From Elysia chlorotica (Eukaryota; Mollusca; Gastropoda; Plakobranchidae): DNA of 64,000 bases. Shown in pieces: positions 25,668 through 37,581 of this stretch. Positions within the stretch are counted from its first letter, which is position 1; the number at the start of each line of letters is the position of its first letter. The notes beneath the pieces are model-generated. The model did not search any database. It was not told the DNA's origin and was given only the letters and a program-made list of their open reading frames with translations. A program made the position numbers and the translations under genes. The DNA is taken from assembly GCA_003991915.1 (NCBI GenBank), contig RQTK01000870.1, positions 110,819 to 174,818 on the forward strand. The letters run 5' to 3'.

Positions 25668-25833
25668 CAAAAAATAGTTCACATTTGTATTCCTTACCAG
25701 GTATAATCTGATTAACTTAAAAAATGGCTGGAATGAGCGATGCCGATGTCCAAAAAATAGTTCACATTTGTATTCCTTACCAGGTATAATCTGATTAACT
25801 TAAAAAATGGCTGGAATGAGCGATGCCGATGTC
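25668..25833 (+). repeat. 83-bp tandem duplication spanning the V-ATPase E start exon
   Basis: Two head-to-tail copies, 25668-25750 and 25751-25833, look identical. Each carries an acceptor-like TTCCTTACCAG, the 5' UTR and ATGGCTGGAATGAGCGATG. Because 83 is not a multiple of three, the first-copy ATG (25724) is out of frame with the gene: it reads about 21 codons beginning [11 protein letters not shown] and stops before the real ATG at 25807. If the first copy is transcribed it would act as an upstream ORF. An assembly artefact is also possible. Confidence 0.85.
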
Positions 25834-27857
25834 CAAGGCCAAGTAAGTATCTATAGATGTAGATGTAGACCTATCTAGAAATCTGTCCTCTAGTCTAGAT
25901 CTAGTCTAGAATCTAGATCTAGCGGTTTAAGACTTTATATAGATCTAGATTCAGATCTAAATCTAGTATGTAGATTACCGATGTAAAATCGTCGTATGGT
26001 ATATGGATATTTTTTTAGGTTGTCCTACGACAGTTAGAATCATCTAAGAAATCTAGGCCTAGATATAAGATTGGATCTACATAGAATATCTGATATCCTT
26101 TGATTCCATATACCCCATATCAACTGAGGGGGTTACCGTCAAATCTGAAGATCTAGATAGATATACAAATTGATATTTAACTCTAGATCTAGACAAGTGT
26201 TTCTTTTTCTCTGCTAGTACTAGTATTAGTATTAAACTCAAAATTAATATTCAAAATTTGTGTCTACTCTAGGCTGAGTCTATATGTAGGCCTGCTATAT
26301 TTAGATATAATTTTAAAACAGTAATGATGTTTTTTTTTACTAGGCTATGTCTTTCTCGTAACTGCTGAACACTTAGCTGCACTATATAGGGATGACTGCA
26401 AATTTAGTTCACTTAGAACTTTTAAACCATTATTTATGAATTTTAGTAAGATTTTAATCAAGTACGCTAAATATTGTTTGTGTAGAATATTCATCCTAAT
26501 GATTTTGTAATCAAGCCTATTATTTACTTTTGTAATCAATCATTATAAAAACTTTTATTGGTACATTTATGATTCAATTTGTATAAAAAAAAATTGAGTA
26601 GGCTACTGCATCATTTAAATTTAGATCGATGTTAAGCACTGGGCAATGCACAACTGGGAACAAAGATCTACAGACGCAGTTGAAGTGCTGCTGAGAAATG
26701 GCAGTGATAGGCGAAGTGTCATGTCAGGGGTTGCTGTACTGCAGAGAACTCGGGACAGTAGACAAAATAGTGAAGGCCAATGGAGCACATGTACAAGTTT
26801 TGTAAATCAGACCTTGACACGTTCTGTAACTCTTTGAAATATTGAATATATTATTTATAAGCACAATGCGCAAGCGAAGGAACCTATTGTTTTCAATTAT
26901 ATCATACTGCAAAGAATTAATGATATCCACTAAGTTTGAATTATACACCCCACAGATTCCTAAACTGCACAATTTAAAAAAAATTTTTAAACTCTCTAAT
27001 CCTTTGAAGCAGATTTTTCTTTTTGGTAATAATTGTTTCGTTTGATTTACAGATTGCTCACATGATAGCATTTATTGAACAAGAGGCATCTGAAAAAGTG
27101 GAAGAGATAGAATGTAAGGTATGTATTTACAGAGGTAATCCAGACTTTATAATAAATTTTTTGTTTTGAAAAGTCAATATTTATCAAAGGCAAATATCCT
27201 AATTGGCTGATAAGTGATATTAATTCTTTGGAACATATATGAGCTTAAAATAAAAATTCAAGTCAGTTTCATTCTTTTCTTTAAATTAAAAAAAAAAAAG
27301 ACTTAAACTTAAAGCACATTTAAAGAACTTCGAGTTCTCTTGATGTTCTTAGCTTTGTGTCAGATTTCAATGCAAATTACAACGTGATTAGAGCATGCAG
27401 CTTTTAATCTGGTGTCAATCATTATAGACACTCACAAACTGAAACAGAAGTCATCATATTGCTATTCTGATCCTAAGTGACTGCACCAAAAACTTTTAGG
27501 TGCAAGTCTTGGGGCACATCATAACCCTTGGCGATAGCCTTGTAATTGTTGTGTGCGACATGCAGAAGCTCATTACTGCAGTAACATTTTATGACTATTT
27601 TTTTATCTTTCTCCTCACCTATCAAATGTAGGCAGAGGAAGAATTCAATTTGGAAAAAGGACGCTTGGTTGCCACAGCCCGTGCAAAGATTATAGAGCAT
27701 TTTGACAAAAAGATTAAACAAGTTGAACTGCAAAAGAAAATGTGAGTTTCTGTTGTTTTTTTTTTTTCAATCAATATCATGGTTATTGCTTTCATTGTTT
27801 GTTAAAAAATGTAAAAAATGTAAATGTCATGCTTGCTTAACAAAGAAATTTGTGTTG

Positions 27858-27888
<31 letters not shown>

Positions 27889-30800
27889 GCTGTTTTTTGT
27901 TGTTGTTGTTGACAACTACCCATTCTGCATGTTATGGGTAATTAAACATTTTCTTTCCTTACTTTGCTACTTAGCAGTAGTAAAGAGAATCCCTGACTGC
28001 ACCTTTTATTATGCACATTACTTTAATGCTTTAAATTAAAATGAGTTACAGCAGTTTAAGGAAAGGGAATTTTTGCTTTTATCTGTTTGTGTTTTTTTTC
28101 TTTCATATCTGTTGAATTTTTCATGTTTTTTTTTTCAGTCAACACTCCAATCTGCTTAACGCATCCAGATTACAAGTATTGAAACACAAGGAAAAACTAG
28201 TAAATGTAAGTTGTATATTAAGGAATCAATTGAAAATTAAAAAGCTTAATAGTATGAATAATATTTTCCAATTTTATGATTTTTAGTCCTCAAAATACAT
28301 TACAGTGTTATAATTATGTGGTTATTGATAGCAGAAGAAAAATTGCCTGTTATGTATAAAGATTCTTGTTTTTTTGTTTTGTTATCATAATCATTTTAGA
28401 TGGGATTTTTTTTTTAATGGAAAAACAAATTGTACTATAGGCATGTAAGGACACAACCATGCTTTTATTTTATGACCTGTTTCAGAATCTGTTTGAGTCT
28501 ATCAGCTCTGACTCGGCGCGGATCTCCCAAGATGATGCTCAGAAATATCGAAAGGCCTTGACAGATCTCACCCTGCAGGTGTGTGGTGCTTAATGATTAC
28601 AATCTTTATTGTGACTTCATGTGGAAATAATTATACTGTTTCAATATTTTAATAAGTATTTACTATATTTTAATCACATTGTTGATTGTATTTGCAAGTA
28701 AGTTAGATAACTAATTACTAATCCAAGGTTTGCCAACTCAAAATCTTTACCAGGTTGCTTTTCTCCCTGTTGGATGAGTGGCTTTATGTATAATGTGAAA
28801 ATGCACTGACTCCGTTCACTTTAGTTTTAAGCAATAAATAAGCAGACCTGACAGACAAGCGACGACCACCGTCTCACGGAGGGTCATAGGGAAGTTAATG
28901 ACTTTTTACCCAATGCAGATGTCGACGGATTGCCTGTTCCCATTTTTAGAGTTATTTTTTTTCAAAACTCAATACTTTATTTTATTATGCAGTTAATATC
29001 ACACAGATGAAGTCATTGTTTTATTTTTATAGGTTATTTCTCCAAATATGAACATTTCTGAGGAACTAAGTTTTATATGCATAGGTATATCCCGTCTAAT
29101 TTTATAGCGTCTTTAATTGGTTGATGGAAATCTGGAATTATTATCATGATTGCTATTTTTAATTAAATAAGTTTTTAAGTACTTTGTAGCCTTAGAGAAA
29201 TTTAATTTTTGCTCTAACAGAATTGTATATTCTTCTAGTTTACAAAGATATAAATTTTGTGTGCTGCACATGAATGGCTAAAATGCAGTGTTTTATTTTT
29301 TTGTAAGTGTGCTATGATAGTTGTTAATTTTATTCTAATATCATACTTTTAATATAGAATAAATAAGGTAAAACGATACATCGACAGGGATTTCTTCAAT
29401 ATTTTAGGTATTTTTTATAAAACATGGTAATTATCCAACGTCCATATGGTGGTAAATAAGTCTTGACTGTATCTTGAAACTATAACTACAATATTTGTTT
29501 TAATTTATATATGAACGTCGGTTTTGAGACCTACTATTGCTTTCTTGCCTAATGAACATTCATTTGTTGTGAATTAAGAAAAAATAAATGATTTTACCAC
29601 CACCAGGCTCTGTGTAGACTTCTAGAACCAAGAGTGACAGTTCTAGTGCGGCAACAGGATTTTCAACTTATGCAAGTAAGTAACAAAATTATATGACCTT
29701 ACAGCAAGGAACATGTGATACCCTGGGACATAGACCTAAGAGGAAAAGTTCTATGCCTTTCTTTCTTTCTTTACAACTTTGTTCAATTGTTCAGACCACT
29801 GGAACAATAAAAAGCAAAAAAAAAAAAAACGAAAAAAAAAAACCAGCCTACTAAATTCAGTTGGATAAGCCAATTAACCACATTTTTTTCCCACCTATTT
29901 TATTTTCGATAAATTATGGTCTTTATTGTAGTGCTTTTCCCTTTTCTTATTAGTTGCCTCTAAACCCTAACAATAACGGATACCATCGCAATTTGCTATA
30001 AAATCTTTGTTAGTGCTCAGGGAAAGATTTTGTGCTTGTACTACGCTGGGCTTGTGAAAAATGTTTTTACAGCGTTTGTGATATTTATTTTTTATTTGAC
30101 AGTAATTAATTTTGAAAATATTAATATAATAAAAGTACAAATGATTGCTTAAATGTCTTTTGCACATAATAATTTAAATAAAAAAAAGATAACGTTCAAA
30201 AACAATATTTTCACAAAATGTGAAAAAGCATTCAAGAACGTTATTAATACTATTATTTTCTTTTCTTCTTCTTGCATAATTAAGACTAGTGCCTTAATAA
30301 GTACGGTTTAGTAGCTTTTTAAAGGCAGCTCTGAATCTGTCGCTGGGTTTGGAGTACAATGTACAGAAATTGAATGTTCACATTGTTCTTCCTATGCCAG
30401 AGCCTCATCCCTGGGATCCAGGAGAGCTACGTGGGTCTGACCAAGGGAAAGTACCAGGTGGACATCAGCATTGACGAGCAAAACTTTTTATCAGCCGATC
30501 TGTGAGTCGAGTGGGCCAGTTAAATAATTTTGAGTGGAAGCTTTGAATCTCATCTTTCATGGTCACAGAGCTAGCAGAATGGCATTTATCAATTTTTGTA
30601 GTTTTGAAATGACGAGGGAAAAAAAATAATTTATGCTAACTATTGTTTCTTTAATTCATAAAATTATTAAAAACAGAATCAGTGCCTTTTCATTTTGACT
30701 TTACCACAAAATTGATACTGGTCTAAAATCATATAGATGTGAATGTCAATAAGGTACATTTTCGGTTCCGTCAAAGTACGTCGAAGTTCTCCGTACATCT

Positions 30801-33800
30801 CAGTTCAGTCATGAATTGACTTACGGAAACGAGAAAAACAATTATATTTTAAGCGAACTGGAAAAAGTACGAACATCACTGAGCATGCGTTGTTCAATAA
30901 CAAAGTAACAAAATCCGATCATTAAACTTTAGTACCGGTAGTTAGGAAAATCGGATCTGTGTGAAAACTATTCTCGATCAAAGACTTCAGTTGGATGTAT
31001 TTTGTGTGATTCAAATTGCCACTGCATAGACATGGTCTAGGTTTAAACCAGGACAGTAGGAGGAGTATCTAGATCTAGATCTATAGGCCTAAAGTTTGGT
31101 CTGTGGTGGAATTCGTCAATCGTGTTGGTCCAGTGGACATTAAAGAAATTGATAAAGGAGTGAAAATTGGCATTGATTAGACTAGAAAGACGTAAATATA
31201 TCAAATTCTTATCGGATTAATACCAAAAGTTAAGCTAGTGTGCTTACTGCATCACATGTAAAGCTAGAGGCAATTTGTGTTCCAACAGCAAAAAGGGCCC
31301 TGCATAGCCATGCAAAAAATAACACATCAGTGCCCATGAAGCCTTGAAAATTAGCCAGGTCTGCTAATCACCCTCATTTTCTCCAACTTCACTATGCAAT
31401 GTAAAATTTATAAGTTCTCTCAATACAATTAAAATAAAGCATACCAATAAACTTAATTTAAGAAGTACACTGTTCTTATTTTGCTTTTAAAAATAGTATG
31501 TTCATATATATACTACTACATTGATTGGGGCAATTTTTGAAGTTCATAAACCGGTAGGCCGCTGTACTGGTTCGTGAAAAAGTTCAGTAAAAAAATAATG
31601 ATCCAGTTGGCATCACTGTATTGTTTCTTTAATTCATAAAATTATTAAAAACAGGCTTTAATTCATAAAATTATTAAAAACAGAATCAGTGCCTTTTCAT
31701 TTTGACTTTACCACAAAATTGATACTGGTCTAAAATCATATAGGTGTGAATCTCAATAAGGTACATTTTCGGAGATGACATACTGCTATCCCAGTGACAT
31801 AAATGTTCCCTCCTAATTGGATTTACATTCAATGGAATGACATTTGAATTACATATAAGATGATAGTTTCTAGTCCGCAAGGGAAAGTTTGCTAGGATAC
31901 AGTTTAGAAGAATTGGGTATGCACATTCCATAGTATTTTTAGAAAAAATCATGAATTTTTATATTGATATTATCTTGATTAGCATTTAGTATCCTTGAAT
32001 GAAATTGCTATATGCAGTCGGTGAAAAGGATGTTCATATTTTTTCTTTTTTTTAAAGAGATGTTACTTTTTTTTCTGAAACATTCAAAGTAGTTTGTTTT
32101 GGAGAAAAGAATTCAAGTGTATCATTTTAATGTACTGGTTTCCTTCTCATGAACACATACATTTTGCAATATAAGAAGAAACGTTTTTCCTGCCTTTGAC
32201 AGTTTTTTGTTTTAACTATTATAATATTACACCAGCATTGGAGGCATTGTGATGACGGCTCAGAATGGCAAGATTTCCATCAACAATACACTGGATGAGA
32301 GGTTGAAACACATTGGCCGTCAGGTTGGTACAGAGGTCTTGTTAACTTTGTTAACCAGAGTCATATGTGAGGCAGTTAAACTTAAAATGACCCCAAGTGT
32401 CTTTTAATTTCACTTAGAAAACTCAAAGTGGGATTTTTCTTTCATCTGGTATGTATTTTTAATATTCAAATAGTGCAAAACACACACACACACACACACA
32501 CCTCTTGGATATTTGGAAAATAGAGTCAAAACCAGGCCAATAAATCCAGGCCCCAAATCCATGTTTGTTAATGGCAAGTCGTGGGCACGAATCTCTCTAT
32601 GTTCGTTTGAAACTTCATTGATTATTAGAGACAGCTTTTCAGATAAAGTAAAACCAGTTAAAAAGTTGGTTCTAGTTTTTCTTCACGACTTTCTAAATAG
32701 CTAAGGTTCTTCTTATTCCCAAAATAAGAGGAATTTTTAAAAATAAGAATATTGTGCCCCAAATTTTTTTTACCTTGATACTATTATGACCCCTTTTTAA
32801 ATTGCACTCTGTAAATGTAAGTGTTTGACAAGAGGCAAAGTTTATTTGATCTACTTACATGTATCTTTTACACTCCTCCAATAAAACAAGAAAGGCCTAA
32901 CCCCACTACCTTAATTAAATTTATGAGTTTGTTGATAGGTGATTCATGGAGATAGAACTTAACCTTAACAGCATTATTGCGCTGACTCTAGATGGCAATA
33001 TGATACGTGTGTATAGGGATGGGTTTGGCTGTTCTATTGCCTAGATTTGCACTAGACAGTTTTGTTTAAGCTGCACAGGGCGCAAATGTCATTAATGTCA
33101 GGGCCGATTGCAATTGTGTCTGGTCAATGACTGGGATGAGGTCTAAAAAGTGCCTTTTAAAATTTAAAAGTAGGCAAACATGTAATCCATAGGTGCCAAC
33201 TAGTATATGTAATACATGTTTGATATCCCGAGTACGTCTGTCCGTGTTTGGTTAAAAAAATACATATTTGAGGGTATCCAGCAAAAACTTGGGATTCTCG
33301 TTGATCGCTCAGTACTTGTTGCCAGTTAGTCCAGTCGTTTACTGGGCCCATTAGCATTTTTAACGTCTCATAAGTACGCTCTACGATTTCACTCACGGTT
33401 CAGTTCGGGGAAAAAAAATTGTTGTAAATTGTGTTATAATATAAATGCAATTATGCTTCCGCCACCCGTCAATGAAAATGCTGTAAGTTACAGTTGCTTT
33501 GGGCAGGCTAGAAATCTTAAATTCTTTAGCCAACCGTCTTGAAAATATTATATTAAGTTCACAAAGCCTGGATATTGCTAACGTGGGTTTTCTGACACTA
33601 TGAGATGAAAATAAATTTGTTTAACCCCCCTCCTCCATCAAAAACCAAAACAAAACGCATATTAATTAAATTACACTAAGTTTGTCATGTTTAAGTCAAC
33701 ATTGAAAGCTGAACCAAATAAACTTGGCCATTGATTTTGTTTGCAGTGACAAATCTCGCTAAAATTTGCTTTCTCAAAAGTTGGTAGCTATGGTGTAATC

Positions 33801-33992
33801 TGTATGATCCAAAGACTTTACATAATTAGCATGTTACTGCACATTCAAGTAGTCAAAGACCTTGTCAAATAACCTGTGTTTCCTCATCTGTGATGTCTTA
33901 ATAACATTTTTCAAATCACTCTTTCACAGATGCAACCGCAGATAAGAGGAATGTTGTTTGGACCAAACCCGAATCGCACATTCAACGATTAG
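25807..33992 (+). CDS. ATP6V1E: V-type proton ATPase subunit E, 9 coding exons
   Basis: Exons by GT-AG and phase: 25807-25842, 27053-27118, 27632-27741, 28139-28205, 28486-28578, 29607-29675, 30401-30501, 32236-32323, 33930-33992 (TAG). Spliced length is 693 nt, 230 aa (human E1 is 226). The N-terminal half is the charged stalk helix ([35 protein letters not shown]). The C-terminal half is the globular head ([50 protein letters not shown]), together the vATP-synt_E family (PF01991). Subunit E pairs with G as a peripheral stalk linking the V1 head to Vo, on endomembranes and in proton-secreting cells. The segment between about residues 75 and 150 is less like textbook animal E than the ends, so this may be a divergent paralogue. 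The ATG at 25807 gives the full-length protein; an 83-bp upstream copy has a second ATG at 25724 in another frame. A pyrimidine-rich CAG just before the ATG suggests an upstream non-coding exon. Confidence 0.95.
30641..31772. repeat. 125-bp direct repeat pair in V-ATPase E intron 7
   Basis: 30641-30765 is repeated at 31619-31772 with only a few differences (for example ATATAGATGTGAATG against ATATAGGTGTGAATC). The second copy also contains an extra 31-base internal duplication (TTTAATTCATAAAATTATTA). The 853 bases between the copies contain no recognisable coding sequence and no clear terminal inverted repeat. Confidence 0.8.
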
Positions 33993-36345
33993 ATTAACTT
34001 TCCTTCCTCATCCCTAGGATCTAAGATCTTTTTTTCAATTGTTTTGGACAAAACTGCTTAGAACTGAAACTAAAATTCCCAAATTATATCAACAGCCAGT
34101 CAATTTTTTGCAGACGTTTTGTTTTTAATTCTTGTGCAGGTAGCCAATAGCATAGTGTGTCCTTAGAAAGTAGTTGTTATTTTTTACTTTTTAAATTTTA
34201 ACCTCATACATTCCATTATCATGTCTAAACAATAAAAAACAAACAACAGCAGTTATGTTTATATTTCCAGGAGTTTTTGATTTCTTTCAGATGAAATCTC
34301 TAACATGGATCCTCTAGATCTTTTGTAAATTTTAAAATAGTGAATTTGCAAGTGATTTTTCTGTGTATAGATCCTATCATAAATTCTTCTGCATACAGTA
34401 TAGTTTTGTTTAGCCAAACATCATCATTATATATTATTATTGATCATAATGTCATTAGTGTCATTTCAGTTTCCGTGGGCGTGAATTTCTGTCCTTTATT
34501 TTTTGTTGTTGTTGTTGAGACAATGACTTAAATTTGAAATGGAGAGCAAAAACTACACTATGCTTGGTTTCATTTACTTAAGTTGACAAAATCTAAGATG
34601 ATGTGTATATTCTGAGAGTGGCAATATTTCAGCTGTCCATGTGACATTTCCTAGAAAATCTTCAAGTGCAAGGACAAGTTAGATCCCATTACACTCTTGA
34701 CTCATTTTAAATAGTAGCCAGTTCATTTTGTGAACTTAACCTGCTTTACCAACTTTAATTATATATGACTTAATGGTCTAAGAAGTAATTTTTGTTTCAT
34801 ATGCTTATCCTGCTTGATTTTTCATGTATTTTTTTTTTTACCTTAGTTTAATCATCATTGTGAATAATCCATAACACTGCCCAAACACTCTTCCCTCTCT
34901 TTATATATGAATTTTTCACTGTATCATACAAGTTTGGGCCTCAGCACATTATCCTCTATTATTCCTGTAATCAGTCAGAAAATACTTTCAATAATCAGAT
35001 CACTCTTTGGGGACCTTTTTTCTCTCTGATATTATCCTTAATATGAGGTGGGACTCTGGTGTCCTTCCTGCAGCCTCCTCTGCTTATGCAAGCGGCGCCC
35101 CTGGGGCGCTCCTAGCTTGTACGGCCTCATCTTTGCTAGTCTGTGATCTCGGCACAAGGGGAACCCGGAGTGGCCATTGTGGGTTTACATGTGTTCAAGT
35201 GTAATAAAACTTACTGTGGAATGATTGGTGGTTGTCTAGCTTTTACATGTAAATGTATTTATGTACAAATGAACATGCAAGTGGACAAGAATGGTATGAT
35301 GTATGTGACACTAACTTTGTATGGCTGTTGATGTTTCTATGTGTAAAATGAAACTGCCAGGTATAATGGGTTTTTATGGTGTGATTTTTTTGTTTGTATT
35401 ATTTTAATGTGTTCAAAAGAAATTTTGAAATTTTTTGAATTGGGGATAGGTCTTGATAAAGGACAACCATTTATGCCATTCACAGAAATTTCACAGCTGT
35501 AATCTCAGGATTGGATTTAATAACAAAAAGAAATATTTCATCATAGCAGTTACTGTTGTGTGCTATATGTTTCATCTATACATGATTGTATGAAAAGGCA
35601 AGGTCATCAAAATGGTTTGTTCAACTTTTAGAACTGTGTGGCCTGTGAGTGTGGGCACATCAGATCTGAAAATTGTAGTGAAATCATTAGGCTTGTGACA
35701 TGGATGGCTATAGGTCTGAGGCTGTGTTGTGGACTCCTCATCTATAGAATAGATAACTTTGTGTACCGTACAAGTGTAATCCCTGAATCAGCAATCTGTA
35801 GCTAAATTTATATTGGATGTATTACTGTCTTAGTGTTTTTATGTGGAGAGTGGATAAAATCGTTGACGAATAGACATACTAACATAGTACAACCTACTAC
35901 CCTTTGAGGAATTATAAAGCTGTTATCTTCCTATATGGGTCTGTCAGTGGCAGTGAATGATAACCAAGGTTCCATTTATTAGGTTGCTGTATTCTGCAGA
36001 CTGTCACTATGTAAGTGTTGCGAGAATACTTACAGACCACTGAAGCAGCTTGGTTCTGCTCCTTTGAAAAATCTGTGTAAGAATATGATGACATTTGGTT
36101 GTTTATGTTAGTTGGTAAATGTCTTGAAGTTGTCATGTTGAGTGAGTAAAAAATTGAAACCAACATGATCATGATGGATAACTTTATAAATGTGAGTACA
36201 TGTATTACTGTAAAAGCAACACTTCGTTAGACCAGAACCTTACTTTTTTTTAATTTTTAAATTCATTAACCTCAGTTTTTGATGTCATTATAAATGGTAT
36301 GTAGAAATATTAAATTTATGGTAAAATAAAATTACACTGTTCGGT
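33993..36345 (+). other. Probable long 3' UTR of the V-ATPase E gene
   Basis: No coding exon is visible after the stop. AATAAA occurs at 34231 and again at 36325, where it is followed by a T-rich stretch. A small GC-rich patch at about 35085-35170 contains a perfect short inverted repeat (GCGCCCC, T, GGGGCGC) at 35095-35109. Which signal is used is unknown, so the UTR could be about 260 or about 2,350 bases long. Confidence 0.4.
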
Positions 36346-36784
36346 TTTCTTCTTTCTTAATATCTACATTGTTGTATGCCTTGAATCAGCCACGTCATAG
36401 TTTCTTGTACATGTACTAGTGTATGTGTATAACCTGAGTCACCACTATAGTCAAGGTTTTTGTTATTTTATTTTTTTAAACGAGAGAAGTCCCTTAAATT
36501 CCCAGATTTTATGCATACCTGTAATAATAATAATACATGTACAATGTATTTGACTGCAGATCAGTAAAAAAATGAGATACATTATAAAATGCATGTGTAA
36601 AAGAATCAATATATCTGTACATAATCACTGTTTTAATATTTAGCAATGACAAAAAGTGACGGGTTAGTGCCTCTTTAGTCTTTAGAATGATTTTGAGTAT
36701 GATTAAAAGATCAATACGTAATTGAGCTTAAGCATCAGTGACAATATTGAATATACATCCATCACTCTCCCTTAACTGTCACTG

Positions 36785-36788
36785 TCTC

Positions 36789-36856
<68 letters not shown>

Positions 36857-36857
36857 A
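36785..36857. repeat. CT microsatellite
   Basis: CT repeats with CCC and TTT interruptions, between the V-ATPase 3' end and the minus-strand gene. Confidence 0.95.
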
Positions 36858-37581
36858 GTGTCTCAGTCAAATTTTCTTTCTTAGTCCTTTCCTGTGTTAG
36901 TGTCTTTAACTTCCCTAAAAAAAGTTCCACATACAGTCAATGTCATGTAAGCAAAAGTCGTTTGATAGCCTAGTATTAGCAACTGATAGCCCACATAAAA
37001 GTACAGTGCAATGTTGGGGCTGAAACAAGCGGGCTCTATAACATATCATACATAAAAAGTGCGTTTGCGTTCGACTTCTTTTAGCCTGTGTGTTTGAGCT
37101 CACACTGCATGCGTTGCAGAGAGACTTTGTGCGGAGATCGGAACTCCTCAGACACTCTAATAAGTGAACATTTGCACTAACACCGCGCGCCGCCTTTAAG
37201 GTCAGATACTCTATTTCTCACTAAATCTCCCTGCCACAGATTGGCCAACGCTAGGCCTTTGGAATAATGAACCAACCGTAAAGGTAAAGATGGGCTTCTT
37301 GAAGTACTACCTTAGCAGCAATGATTTGTAAAGATACAACTGCTGCAAAGATATATCAATCTAATCACGGGAGAGAGCGAGTCCCGGTATTATTAAGGAC
37401 TCTAGACCTAGTATATCTAAAGGGCGACAACTTGAAAAAACAAAACAACTAGCAGCAAGCCCGTCAGTGACTAAGATAGAATTCTTCTCTTAACATACTT
37501 GCAGTGAGGTGTTAGAATAACCAGTAGCCTGGCGCGCGGCATATGAATCAATTGTTAGTAAGCTAGGTGACCAGGGTGCTG

